DNA of 64,000 nucleotides, from assembly GCF_000242615.2 (NCBI RefSeq), contig NZ_KI912268.1:647443-711442 (forward strand), given 5' to 3'. This document shows positions 34,077 to 42,752 of the stretch, one piece after another. Made by a program: the position numbers and the translations under genes. The DNA is from Holophaga foetida DSM 6591 (GTDB lineage: Bacteria; Acidobacteriota; Holophagae; Holophagales; Holophagaceae). The notes beneath the pieces were generated by a model. The model saw only the letters and a list, made by a program, of their open reading frames with translations. It was not told the origin of the DNA and ran no database searches. Numbering within the stretch: the first letter of the stretch is position 1; the number at the start of each line of letters is the position of its first letter.

Positions 34077-34923
34077 AGGCGAGCCACCAGGCCAGACACA
34101 TGATGGCTCCGCCCACCCCGAGGCGGATCCAGGCAGCCTTTTCCCCGAAGAGCAGCACGGCCACGAGCATGGCCGAGGGGATCTTCAGGTCGTTCATCAC
34201 CGCCAGGACCCCGGCGTTGACCTTCCGTGCCCCGACATTCCAGAGGAAGAAGCCCATCCCGGAGGCGATCACGCCCAGATAGAAGAGCACACCCAGCTGG
34301 ATCCTGCCCAGGACAGGCAGACCTCGGCTGACCAGGCTTGGAATGGCCGCCACCCCCGCGACGAGGGCGGCCCCCACCGCACACCAGGCGAAGGCCTGAG
34401 CATTGCCCAGCCCCAAGCCTCGCCCCATGGCCCGGCGATACCAGACCTGCCCGGCGGCGAAACAGAGATTGGAGGCCTGGATCAGCAGAAGCCCCTTGGG
34501 GGAGGCCATACCGAGCCCCTTCAGGCCGACATCCAGGATTCCGAGGCTGATAGCGGTCCCCAGCGCGGACAGCAGCGCGCAGCCCAGGAAAAGCCACTGG
34601 ATCCGGTGCTCCAGGAGATCGTCCAGGAGAATGACGTAAAGGGGGGTCATGATGGTGGCAAGGGCGGCTTCATGCGCCTGCAGAGTTCCAAAGGAGCGCG
34701 TGTAGAAGAAGGACATGGCTCCGAATTGGATCGCACCGATGGCAGTAAGCTCCATGGCCTTCCACCCGTGAACCTTCTTCCATGAGAGGAAAGGAAGGAA
34801 CACTGCCAAGGTGAGTCCCAGGCGCACGGCGTTGACGATATCCGGCGGCACGGAGACCAGGTAGGTCTTGATGAGACTGAAGGATGCAGCCCAGATGAAG
34901 GAGACGATGAGGAGATTTACCAC
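34036..34923 (-). CDS. EamA/DMT-superfamily transporter
   Basis: 295 residues, ten predicted TM helices in two EamA repeats (about 5-135 and 148-285). Typical drug/metabolite exporter topology with positively charged ends. The start is GTG at 34923 without a clear SD. The last 12 or so codons (RFPRGEKPVGRG) and the stop lie within repeat C, so the C-terminus was shaped by repeat insertion. The substrate is unknown; relatives export amino acids or metabolites. Separated from buk by a bidirectional terminator. Confidence 0.9.
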   Translation of the reverse strand: MVNLLIVSFIWAASFSLIKTYLVSVPPDIVNAVRLGLTLAVFLPFLSWKKVHGWKAMELTAIGAIQFGAMSFFYTRSFGTLQAHEAALATIMTPLYVILLDDLLEHRIQWLFLGCALLSALGTAISLGILDVGLKGLGMASPKGLLLIQASNLCFAAGQVWYRRAMGRGLGLGNAQAFAWCAVGAALVAGVAAIPSLVSRGLPVLGRIQLGVLFYLGVIASGMGFFLWNVGARKVNAGVLAVMNDLKIPSAMLVAVLLFGEKAAWIRLGVGGAIMCLAWWLASRFPRGEKPVGRG

Positions 34924-34966
34924 GCGCGGGATTCCGACAGAACGATGGCCGATGCACCATCATCCC

Positions 34967-34997
34967 GCGTAAAAAGGGACCCCATGGGTCCCTTTTT
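34967..34997. terminator. Bidirectional terminator between buk and the DMT gene
   Basis: GTAAAAAGGGACCC and its perfect inverse (34967-34980, 34984-34997) form a 14-bp stem with a 3-nt loop. The A/T tract provides a U-run on either strand. It terminates buk, which is transcribed in the reverse direction. Confidence 0.9.
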
Positions 34998-35030
34998 ACA
35001 TTCAATAAAAGTCATTTGCCGACTTCCAGG

Positions 35031-36104
35031 CTATTCGGCTTCCACGTACTGGTGGGCGATCTCCTCGCCGCGCAGGACGCGGAGGGTTCCGAGGGTCAGG
35101 GACTCCATCTCGTTCTCACCAGCCAGGACCTCCACGGGGGCGATCCAGGAGATGCGCTCCTTGATGAGGTTGCAGACCATCTCGGAGTAGGCGATGCCAC
35201 CAGTGAGGATGATGGCGTCCACCTGGCCGCAGAGCACGGTGGCCATCTCGCCCACGCCCTTGGCGATCTGGTAGGTCATGGCCTCCAGCAGGAGCCGGGC
35301 CTGAGCGTTGCCCTCGTTGATCATCTTGATCACTTCGCGCACGTCCACGGTGTTCAGGTAAGCCTTGAGGCCGCCGTCGCCACGGAGCTTCTTGTGCATG
35401 CCGCGCTTGTCATACTTGCCGGAGTAGCAGAGATCCACCAGACCGGCGGTGCCGATGCGACCGGCGCGCTCGGGGCTCATGGGACCCTCGTTGTCAGGGA
35501 TCACGTCGACCAGGCGACCCTTCATGTGGGCATTGACGGACACGCCGCCGCCCATGTGGACCACCACGAAGTTCATGTCCTGGTAGGTCTTGCCCTTGGA
35601 CTTGGCGCACTTCATGGCCATGGCCCGGGAATTCAGGGTGTGGGTGACGCTGGTGCGGGGGAGCTCGGGCACGCCTGTGACCCGGGCGACGTCCAGAAGC
35701 TCATCCACCTTCACGGAGTCATAGATGAAGGCCTTCACCCCGATGCTCTGGGCGATCTCGAAGGCGATGAGGGCGCCGAGGTTGGAGGCGTGCTCCAGGA
35801 CGGGGTTGAAGCGGAGGCGCTTCACCATGGTCTCATTGACCTCGTAGGCGCCGGACTTGACCGGGGGCAGCATGCCGCCACGGCCCACCACCGCCGCCAG
35901 TTCCTTGACGTCGAAGCCATTCTCCTTGAGGAGAGCCAGCACATGGTCCTTCCGCATCTCGAACTGCTCGGCGACATGGGAGTACTTGGCGACCTCCTCA
36001 GCGGGGTGGTCCAGGGTCTTGGTGAAGAGTTCCTTCTCGTCCTCGTAGACCGAAATCTTGGTGGACGTGGAACCGGGGTTGATAGCCAGGACTTTGCAGC
36101 TCAT
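35031..36104 (-). CDS. buk: Butyrate kinase
   Basis: 357 residues from MSCKVLAINPGSTSTKI (GAGGA 7 nt upstream; the longer frame is spurious). ASKHA-fold acetokinase family: adenosine/phosphate motifs INPGSTSTK and VVHMGGGVSVNAH, and the butyrate-kinase block LNSRAMAMKCA. It makes ATP from (iso)butyryl-phosphate. No phosphotransbutyrylase gene adjoins. An upstream terminator separates it from iorBA, but the shared orientation and anaerobic chemistry suggest linked use, for example branched or aromatic acyl-phosphates. Confidence 0.94.
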   Translation of the reverse strand: MSCKVLAINPGSTSTKISVYEDEKELFTKTLDHPAEEVAKYSHVAEQFEMRKDHVLALLKENGFDVKELAAVVGRGGMLPPVKSGAYEVNETMVKRLRFNPVLEHASNLGALIAFEIAQSIGVKAFIYDSVKVDELLDVARVTGVPELPRTSVTHTLNSRAMAMKCAKSKGKTYQDMNFVVVHMGGGVSVNAHMKGRLVDVIPDNEGPMSPERAGRIGTAGLVDLCYSGKYDKRGMHKKLRGDGGLKAYLNTVDVREVIKMINEGNAQARLLLEAMTYQIAKGVGEMATVLCGQVDAIILTGGIAYSEMVCNLIKERISWIAPVEVLAGENEMESLTLGTLRVLRGEEIAHQYVEAE

Positions 36105-36163
36105 CGGACATTCCTCGGGAAAGGGGAGGCACATGAGGCTTTTGAAACCTGTATGCGCCGCTA

Positions 36164-36204
36164 AAAGAGAAAACCCCAAAGACGAGCTAGGCTTGCCTTT
36201 GGGG
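36164..36204 (-). terminator. Terminator of iorAB
   Basis: On the reverse strand CCCCAAAG (complement 36197-36204) pairs with CTTTGGGG (complement 36174-36181), followed by TTTTCTCTTTT. It lies between iorB and buk. Confidence 0.88.
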
Positions 36205-36265
36205 CTGTATCGGCGAGGGGGATGAGAAAGCGCCGCCGGGGCACCCCACCCTCCCCCCCATATGA

Positions 36266-36835
36266 CTACACCTGCGCCATACCCAGCTTGAGGGCCTTGA
36301 TGTTCAGTTCCGCCAGGGCGGGCTTCACGTTCTCCTTGATGATGCGCTCCCAGTCCAGGGTGTCGAGGCCCATGGACTTCACGGTGGCGCCCAGCAGGAT
36401 CACGTTCATCACCTTGGAGTTGCCCAGCTCAGTGGCCAGCTTGGCCGCGTCGATGGAAGTGGTCGGAACCTTGGCGCCCAGCTCCTCAATGATGCCTGCG
36501 GGGTAGTCCACCTTCCCCGTCACGATGGGCATGGACTTGATCTCCCAGTTGTTCACCACGACCTTGCCCTTGGGGTTGAGGTAGTTCAGCCAGCGCATGG
36601 CTTCCATCTTCTCAAAGGCCACCAGGATGTCAGCGCCACCCTCTTCAATCACGGGGGAGTGGACTTCCTTGCCGTAGCGCACCTGGGAGGACACGGAGCC
36701 GCCCCGCTGGGACATTCCGTGGATCTCGCTCATCTTCACGTCATAGCCGGCGTCCATGAGGGCGACGGTCAGAAGCTTGGCGGCGAGAATGGTGCCCTGT
36801 CCGCCCACACCCACCAGCATGATGCTCTTGGTCAT
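36266..36835 (-). CDS. iorB: Indolepyruvate ferredoxin oxidoreductase, beta subunit
   Basis: 189 residues from MTKSIMLVG; the longer frame into iorA is not real. This is the gamma-type 2-oxoacid oxidoreductase domain: GVGGQGTILAAKLL at the N-terminus and EIHGMSQRGGSVSSQVRYG, the diagnostic IorB motif. With IorA it oxidises aryl pyruvates to aryl-acetyl-CoA and CO2, reducing ferredoxin. The start overlaps the iorA stop (TAATG), giving translational coupling. Confidence 0.95.
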   Translation of the reverse strand: MTKSIMLVGVGGQGTILAAKLLTVALMDAGYDVKMSEIHGMSQRGGSVSSQVRYGKEVHSPVIEEGGADILVAFEKMEAMRWLNYLNPKGKVVVNNWEIKSMPIVTGKVDYPAGIIEELGAKVPTTSIDAAKLATELGNSKVMNVILLGATVKSMGLDTLDWERIIKENVKPALAELNIKALKLGMAQV

Positions 36836-38631
36836 TACTTGGTCTCCTTGGAAATGGCCTGGATCTTGGGGGGGCAGGTCTGGATGCAGACACCGCAGCC
36901 CACGCACTGGTCGCGGATGATCGAGACCTTCTTGGCGGCCGCATCGTAGGAGAGGGCGGGGCAGCCGGTCTTGATGCAGCTCTTGCACCCGATGCACTTG
37001 TCCTGGTCAATAACAGACTTGCTCTTGAAGGCTTCGGGGAACTCGGCCTTGTCCTGGGCGGAGAACTTCTTCAGCACGCAGGGCCAGCGGGTGATGATGA
37101 CGGAAGGCTCAGCCTCGTTGGCCAGGGCCCAGTCGATGGCGTACTTCATGGCCGTCAGATCGTTGGGATCGACCTGCATGACGTTCTTGAAGCCCATGGC
37201 CTTGACCACACCCGCAATCTCGATCTCGGGGGTTTCCAGACCCTGGAGGGTGTAGCCGGAAACGGGGTTCTCCTGGTGGCCGGTCATGCCGGTGATGCGG
37301 TTGTCCAGGATGACGGTGATGGTGTTGCTGCGGTTGTAGGCAATGTTGACCAGACCGTTCATGGCGGTGTGGAAGAAGGTGGAGTCACCGTGAACGGCAA
37401 CCACGCGCTTCTTGGCGTCGCCTTCCAGCATGTTGAAGACCTGCTGGGCGCCGTGGCCGGTGCCGGTGCTGGAACCCATGCAGTTGGACCAGTCGGTGGC
37501 ATTGTAAGGCTCGGTGAAGGCCAGGGCGTAGCAGCCGATATCACCAGCGATGACCACGTTCTTCTTCTTGCCGATTTCGTAGAAGAAGCCGCGGTGGGGG
37601 CAACCGGCGCAGAGCGTGGGGGGACGATCCACCACCTTGCTGCCATCGGTTTCGATGGTGTCGCAGGGCTTACCATAGACGGACTTGCGGATGACATCGG
37701 GGGTCATCTCGCCGTTGAAGGGGAAGAGGTTCTTGCCGAAGCACTCGAAGCCCAGGAGGCGCACCTGCTCCTCGATCCAGGGGTCGTTCTCTTCGATGAC
37801 GTAGACCTTCTTGACCTTGGAGCAGAACTCCTTGATCTTGCCGGTGGGCATGGGGTAGGTGAAGCCCAGCTTCAGGTAGGAAGCGGAATCCCCGAAGACT
37901 TCCTTGGCGTAGTTGAAGCAGACGCCGGAGGCGATCACACCGATCTCGTCGCTGTTCATCTCGGCGAAGTTGAGGGGGGTGTTCTCGGAGTAGACCTTGA
38001 GCTTCTCGGTGCGGGCCTCGACCTGGACGCGCTGGACCCGGGACATGGCGGGAACGGGGATGTTCTTCTTGATGTCCTTGACATAGGGCTTGACGCCCAC
38101 TTCGGTACGCTCGCCACACTCGACGATGCCCTTGGAGTGGCAGACCCGGGTGGTCATGCGGAAGAGCACGGGGGTGTTGTACTCCTCGCTGATCTCCATG
38201 GCGACCTTCACCATGTCCTTGGATTCCTGGGCGGTGGAGGGCTCCACCATGGGAATCTTGGCGTGCCTGGCGTAGTTGCGGTTGTCCTGCTCGTTCTGGG
38301 AGGAGTGCTGGCCGGGCTCGTCGGCGGTCACGATCACCATACCGCCCAGGGGGCCGGTGTAGGCGAAGGTGAACATGGGATCGGCGGCGACGTTCAGACC
38401 CACGTGCTTCTGGGAACAGATCGTGCGGGCGCCAACCATGGACGCACCGATGACGGCCTCCATGGCGACCTTCTCGTTGGTGGCCCACTCGGCGAGGATA
38501 TCGCCCTTGTAGAGAGCCAGGTTTTCGAGAATCTCGGTGCTGGGGGTTCCAGGGTAGGCCGAGGCGTACTTGACACCGGCTTCCCAGGCGCCCCGGGCGA
38601 CGGCTTCGTCGCCAGTCAAGAGCTTCTTCAT
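36835..38631 (-). CDS. iorA: Indolepyruvate ferredoxin oxidoreductase, alpha subunit
   Basis: 598 residues from MKKLLTGDEAVARGA (GGAGGA upstream). Pyrimidine-binding domain near the N-terminus (YPGTPSTEI), TPP-binding domain with GDIGCYAL...GSSTGTGHGAQ and HGDSTFFHTAMNG, and two C-terminal 4Fe-4S motifs (CIGCKSCIKTGCP, CVGCGVCIQTCPP). It acts in anaerobic aromatic amino-acid catabolism, supplying reduced ferredoxin that the hydrogenase or formate dehydrogenase of this window could re-oxidise. Confidence 0.96.
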   Translation of the reverse strand: MKKLLTGDEAVARGAWEAGVKYASAYPGTPSTEILENLALYKGDILAEWATNEKVAMEAVIGASMVGARTICSQKHVGLNVAADPMFTFAYTGPLGGMVIVTADEPGQHSSQNEQDNRNYARHAKIPMVEPSTAQESKDMVKVAMEISEEYNTPVLFRMTTRVCHSKGIVECGERTEVGVKPYVKDIKKNIPVPAMSRVQRVQVEARTEKLKVYSENTPLNFAEMNSDEIGVIASGVCFNYAKEVFGDSASYLKLGFTYPMPTGKIKEFCSKVKKVYVIEENDPWIEEQVRLLGFECFGKNLFPFNGEMTPDVIRKSVYGKPCDTIETDGSKVVDRPPTLCAGCPHRGFFYEIGKKKNVVIAGDIGCYALAFTEPYNATDWSNCMGSSTGTGHGAQQVFNMLEGDAKKRVVAVHGDSTFFHTAMNGLVNIAYNRSNTITVILDNRITGMTGHQENPVSGYTLQGLETPEIEIAGVVKAMGFKNVMQVDPNDLTAMKYAIDWALANEAEPSVIITRWPCVLKKFSAQDKAEFPEAFKSKSVIDQDKCIGCKSCIKTGCPALSYDAAAKKVSIIRDQCVGCGVCIQTCPPKIQAISKETK

Positions 38632-38995
38632 GGGTCTTCCTCCATCCATACGTGGATAAGTGTTAAAAAAAACCAGTTATACCGACATGGGATCAAAACT
38701 CACGAACAAAAGCCCCGTCCAGTGCAACCATCGAAGCCGAGCCTCGCACCTGGTCATACCTTTCGTGTTTCTCCCCATGACAATGGACCCGCATGAAAGA
38801 GATTTTCAGTTTGAAGACTCCCTGTGGCAACAATAATCACCACGCGTTTACAGGTTGTTGACCGAGGTCACAGCCCGCAGCGACAGGCCTTTCCGGCCAA
38901 CCGGGAAGAAGGATCGGGCCATTAGCCGAATCGCGCCAGCCCAGGATGGAAGTCCAGGGATGGCGCGAGCATCAAGCAGGTAGGAACGAAAGCGT
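38632..38995. other. Intergenic region upstream of iorA
   Basis: No gene seen in 364 bp. It holds a short palindrome TGACCGAGGTCA (38859-38870) and an 8-bp inverted repeat TCGCGCCA/TGGCGCGA near 38931-38970 that may end prfC transcription. An A/T tract and a TATAAC box lie near the iorA start on the reverse strand. A regulator of iorAB could bind the palindrome; this is speculative. Confidence 0.4.
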
Positions 38996-40564
38996 CTACT
39001 TGGGGGGGTGGGGGTGGAACTGGAGGTCCGGGCACTTTTCGGCAGTGGTGCGCCGCTGCCAGTCGTTCTCGAAGAGGATGGCCGAGTTCCCCTCGCTGTC
39101 CTCCACCAGTTCGCCCCAGTAGCGGCTGGGCTCTGGCCAGCCGCCCTCGATCCAGCGGGCCATCTGGAAGCCCCGGGGTTCCATGAGCACCGCGCAGGCG
39201 TATTCGTCCTTGAGGCGATGCTGGAGCACCTCGAACTGGAGGCGACCGATGGCCCCCAGGATGGGCAGAGGTGCGCCCCCCTTGGGCCAGAAGACCTGGA
39301 CCACTCCTTCTTCGGCGATCTGCTGAAGCCCCTTCAGGAATCCCTTCCGGGCTCCGGGGTCCGCCAGACGCACGCCACTGAACTGCTCGGGCGAGAAGCG
39401 GGGCACGGCGTGGAACTCAAGGGGACCCGAGGCGCTGAGCACATCGCCGATGCGGAACATGCCGGGATTGATGAGGCCCAGGATGTCACCGGGATAGGCC
39501 TCGTCCACGATCTGCCGCTCCCGCCCGAAGAACATGTGGGGGTAGTTGAGCTTGATGGACTTCTTCTCCCGCACGTGAAGGGCGTCCATGCCCCGCTCGA
39601 AGTGTCCCGAGACGATGCGGGCGAAGGCCACGCGATCCCGGTGGGCCTTGTTCATGTTGGCCTGCACCTTGAACACGAAGGCCGTGAAGGGCTGCTCGGC
39701 CTTGACTTCTCCACCATTGGCCAGGGGTCGCCCCTGGGGACAGGGGGCCATCTCCAGGAACTCGTCCAGAAACTCGGCGATGCCGAAGTTGTTGAGAGCC
39801 GATCCAAAGAACAGGGGGGACTGGCGTCCCGCCAGGAACTCCTCCACATCGAAGCTGGGCAGGACGTGGTCCATCAGTTCCACATCCTCCTTGAGCTGCT
39901 GGAGTTCGCCCGCGGTGAGGAGCGAGGCGATCTCGGGATCATCCAGGCTTCCCTGCCCTGCCACCCGGGCCTTCCGCCCGGCCTTGGTGCGTTCGAAGAC
40001 CTGGATCTGCCCCGTGGCGCGCACATAGACGCCCTTGAAGTCAGGGCCGGAGCCGATGGGCCAGGTCATGGGCACGGCGTGGAGCCCGAAGAGCTCCTCC
40101 ACCTCGTCGATGAGCTCGATGGGTTCGCGACCGGGCCGGTCCAGCTTGTTGACGAAGGTGAAGATGGGGAGCTTGCGCTCGTTCGCCACCCGGAAGAGCT
40201 TCTTGGTCTGCTCTTCCACGCCCTTGGCGCAGTCCAGAAGCATCACGACGCTATCCGCCGCCGTGAGGGCCCGGTAGGTGTCTTCGCTGAAGTCCTGGTG
40301 GCCCGGCGTGTCCAGCAGGTTGATGATGTGGTCGTGATACTCAAACTGCATGGCGGCAGAGGTCACAGAGATGCCGCGCTCCTGCTCGATGGTCATCCAG
40401 TCCGACTGGGCCATGCCTGAACCTTCGCGACCCTTCACCGAGCCAGCCCGGTCGATGGCGCCGCTGTAGAGCAGCAGCTTCTCCGTCAGGGTCGTCTTGC
40501 CCGCGTCCGGGTGGGAGATGATGGCGAAGGTCCGCCTTTTCTGGATTTCGTCGACAAGAGCCAT
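38996..40564 (-). CDS. prfC: Peptide chain release factor 3
   Basis: Translational GTPase that recycles RF1/RF2 from the ribosome. 522 residues from MALVDEIQKRRTFAI; earlier Met codons are unsupported. G1 is SHPDAGKTTL, the switch is EQERGISVT, G3 is DTPGHQDF and G4 is NKLD. RF3-type domains II and III follow. A TAGAAT -10-like box is at 40617-40612. It is divergent from the DUF721 gene with a hairpin between. Confidence 0.96.
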   Translation of the reverse strand: MALVDEIQKRRTFAIISHPDAGKTTLTEKLLLYSGAIDRAGSVKGREGSGMAQSDWMTIEQERGISVTSAAMQFEYHDHIINLLDTPGHQDFSEDTYRALTAADSVVMLLDCAKGVEEQTKKLFRVANERKLPIFTFVNKLDRPGREPIELIDEVEELFGLHAVPMTWPIGSGPDFKGVYVRATGQIQVFERTKAGRKARVAGQGSLDDPEIASLLTAGELQQLKEDVELMDHVLPSFDVEEFLAGRQSPLFFGSALNNFGIAEFLDEFLEMAPCPQGRPLANGGEVKAEQPFTAFVFKVQANMNKAHRDRVAFARIVSGHFERGMDALHVREKKSIKLNYPHMFFGRERQIVDEAYPGDILGLINPGMFRIGDVLSASGPLEFHAVPRFSPEQFSGVRLADPGARKGFLKGLQQIAEEGVVQVFWPKGGAPLPILGAIGRLQFEVLQHRLKDEYACAVLMEPRGFQMARWIEGGWPEPSRYWGELVEDSEGNSAILFENDWQRRTTAEKCPDLQFHPHPPK

Positions 40565-40623
40565 GTTGGACGCCACAAAAAGGGAGCGGCCGGTCGGCCG
40601 CTCAGTAGAGGATTCTAGCACGT

Positions 40624-40655
40624 TTGGCGATGCCCGCCCCGAGGGGCATCGCCAA
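40624..40655. other. Hairpin in the prfC/DUF721 divergent region
   Basis: TTGGCGATGCC (40624-40634) and its perfect inverse (40645-40655) form an 11-bp stem with a 10-nt loop. It sits between two divergent starts, so it could be an operator or a 5' UTR hairpin of the DUF721 mRNA. Confidence 0.5.
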
Positions 40656-40656
40656 T

Positions 40657-41091
40657 ATGTCATCATTCAGATTGACCATGTCCTTCCCCCGTTCCCGCTT
40701 CCGCTCCAAAGGCCTGTCTCCCATCCGGGAAGCGGGGCTGAAGGGCCGGGAGGCCGTCGAGGCCCGGATGGAACAGCGCCTGCGCCGGGCTTGGCCCCTG
40801 ATCGTGGGCCCGCTGCTGATGAACCACACCCGCCTGCTGCGAGTGCGCGCCGGCATACTGCTCGTGGGCTGCTGGCAGGTGAGTGCCATCCAGAATCTGC
40901 GCCTCTCCGCCGAAGCCACATGGCCCCAGGTCCAGGAGAGGATCAAGAGAATGCTCAAGCTGGACCTCCAGCGGATTGAGATTGTCCCCTGCGACCCCCC
41001 ACCGCCTCCGGCTGCCCCCCTGCCGCCAAAAGACGAGGATCCCCTCCTGGCAGTGCTGGAACTCCTGCGCCAGCGCAGGAAGGAAGGCTAG
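40657..41091 (+). CDS. DUF721 (DciA-like) protein
   Basis: About 144 residues; the start at 40657 or 40678 is uncertain because neither has a good SD. The core (about 25-100) has the DUF721 pattern: WPLIVGPLLMNHTRLLRVRAGILLVGC, then a helical VQERIKRML. The family includes DciA, a replicative-helicase loader in many bacteria. A Pro-rich linker (CDPPPPPAAPLPP) and a basic tail follow. Upstream of tRNA-Pro, same strand. Confidence 0.75.
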   Translation: MSSFRLTMSFPRSRFRSKGLSPIREAGLKGREAVEARMEQRLRRAWPLIVGPLLMNHTRLLRVRAGILLVGCWQVSAIQNLRLSAEATWPQVQERIKRMLKLDLQRIEIVPCDPPPPPAAPLPPKDEDPLLAVLELLRQRRKEG

Positions 41092-41123
41092 ACAAAGCTC
41101 GCAGAGCAAGGTACGATCGGATC

Positions 41124-41232
<109 letters not shown>

Positions 41233-41238
41233 GTATCT

Positions 41239-41263
41239 GTCGGGGCGAGAGGATTCGAACCTC
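41239..41263 (-). repeat. Inverted copy of the tRNA-Pro 3' end
   Basis: 25 bp exactly complementary to 41176-41200, the T-arm and acceptor half of tRNA-Pro, in inverted orientation just past the terminator. It could be a scar of an element that integrated at the tRNA, or a recombination product. Confidence 0.85.
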
Positions 41264-41300
41264 CACCAGATGCGGTGAGCACAGCAGGGCGCCATAATAC

Positions 41301-41325
41301 TTGACACAGTCAATGACTATGTCAA
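41301..41325. promoter_or_regulatory. Palindromic operator, probably for the MarR regulator
   Basis: A 25-bp near-perfect palindrome: 11 of 12 base pairs are symmetric around position 41313, with half-sites TTGACA and AGTCA. TTGACA may double as the -35 box (AACAAT at 41325-41330 as -10). It lies 34 bp before the first gene of the unit that contains a MarR gene, so repression with autoregulation is likely. Confidence 0.65.
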
Positions 41326-41358
41326 ACAATCTCCCAGGCAACTTGGACCGGAGGGAGC

Positions 41359-42108
41359 ATGCCACTTCAGGAGACTGACCATATCCGCCTCGCGGCACAC
41401 CAATGCAGCGCCTGCTGGAAGTGCTTCGACGTTTGCAAGAATCGGGTTTTCAGGAAAATCGATCTTCCGTGGCACAAACACGTGTGCATCAGCGCACCCG
41501 AAAGGTGCACCGGATGCCGTGCATGCATCCGCCAGTGCAAGTATGGAGCGATCACACCAGCCTCCGAGCCCCAGGGGACCAAGGCGAGAACCTTGAACCC
41601 GGTTGGCACCCTGGCGAACATTGCCCTCCTCGTAAGTGGCCTGGCGACCGCCATCTCAGGACTCGCGATCCAGGTGGGGTTCCACCTGGGCGCCGCATCC
41701 CGGACGGTGAGGGCGTCGATACACCCATCTGATTTACCGGCGCTTACCGTCTGGGGGCTGGACAAGCCCCAGTGGGGGCTTTTTCATAAAGTCGCAATCA
41801 CAATCTTTTCCTTGCTCCTCATCCAGCACGTCATCCTCCGACGTTCCTGGTACGCACGCCTGCTGCGGCGGGGGAGCCCTTCCGGTCACCCTCAACTCCT
41901 TTGGCTCACGGTCCTCATGCTGTTCGTCGCCATCACGGGGCTGGTGCCATGGGGACTGACCCTGCTCGGCGGCTCCCCCCACCTCCGATTCATGCTTGTT
42001 GAGGTGCATGACAAGTTGGCGCTTCCGCTGACGATCCTTCTGATTCTTCACATCGCGCAACGGGTTCCGCGTTTCATCTCTCGCGCTCAGCGGCGCGGCA
42101 ATCGTTGA
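41359..42108 (+). CDS. Membrane protein with two 4Fe-4S motifs (ferredoxin plus DUF4405-like)
   Basis: 249 residues. The N-terminal cytoplasmic part has two clusters, CSACWKCFDVC and CTGCRACIRQC. The C-terminal part has about four TM helices with His residues (LFHKVAITIF, VEVHDKLALP, LHIAQRV), as in cytochrome-b-type DUF4405 domains that may bind haem. It could pass electrons to or from the membrane. GGAGG precedes the ATG. First gene after the palindromic operator and followed by a MarR gene. Confidence 0.8.
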   Translation: MPLQETDHIRLAAHQCSACWKCFDVCKNRVFRKIDLPWHKHVCISAPERCTGCRACIRQCKYGAITPASEPQGTKARTLNPVGTLANIALLVSGLATAISGLAIQVGFHLGAASRTVRASIHPSDLPALTVWGLDKPQWGLFHKVAITIFSLLLIQHVILRRSWYARLLRRGSPSGHPQLLWLTVLMLFVAITGLVPWGLTLLGGSPHLRFMLVEVHDKLALPLTILLILHIAQRVPRFISRAQRRGNR

Positions 42109-42139
42109 CGTGTGCCATGAAACATGTGGAAATCGCCCC

Positions 42140-42598
42140 ATGAACACACGTGCCGAACAGATGGGAAAAGGACTGGACCATTCAGGCGGAGAGCCGCACC
42201 TGCTGCGAGAGATCGTGCGCACGCATCAGGTCTTGATGGCTGCGTTCTCTCGCGAAGTCGGCACTCCCTTGGCTCGCCTTGGAGTGATGCGCCTGCTGGC
42301 GGTGAGTGACCGCGAAATGGGTGTGATGGACTTGGCCCGTCAGCTCAACATCAACGCCGCCGCCGTAACTCGTCAGGTGCGTGACCTTGAGCAGGAAGGG
42401 CTCGTCAAAAGATCCACCGATGCGCGTGACGGGCGCCGCAGTTACATCACCTTGAGTGAAAAGGGAGCGATTCTCTTCTCAGAATTCCACGACCGGAGCC
42501 ACAAACTGGAGGAAGCGCTGGCAAAGCGGCTCAACCCCGATGAGCTTGCCGTTGCGGCTCGTGTTCTAGGTCAACTGCGCGAATTTCTGGAAGGATAG
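42140..42598 (+). CDS. MarR-family transcriptional regulator
   Basis: 152 residues from MNTRAEQMGKG; the upstream start at 42110 is possible. Winged-helix core with VMDLARQLNINAAAVTRQVRDLEQEGLV (recognition helix) and the wing DARDGRRSYITLSEKG, flanked by dimerisation helices. It probably binds the palindrome at 41301-41325 upstream of its operon. Only 31 bp separate it from the ferredoxin/membrane gene. The ligand is unknown. Confidence 0.92.
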   Translation: MNTRAEQMGKGLDHSGGEPHLLREIVRTHQVLMAAFSREVGTPLARLGVMRLLAVSDREMGVMDLARQLNINAAAVTRQVRDLEQEGLVKRSTDARDGRRSYITLSEKGAILFSEFHDRSHKLEEALAKRLNPDELAVAARVLGQLREFLEG

Positions 42599-42752
42599 CC
42601 TTTGGAGTCAGGCTTCACGCAGGAACCATCACGATCCTGCGGTTGAGGAGCGGGAACCGTATCCCCTGGATGGGCCTCCCCTGAACTTCACGCGGCACAG
42701 AAGGCGCAGTCCTGCAGAACCGGAGGCTCAGGCTTGGGATATCGTGGTGATT

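Noticed and set aside
41239..41263. Second tRNA gene on the reverse strand
   Set aside because: Only the T-arm/acceptor half is present; there is no D-arm or anticodon arm.
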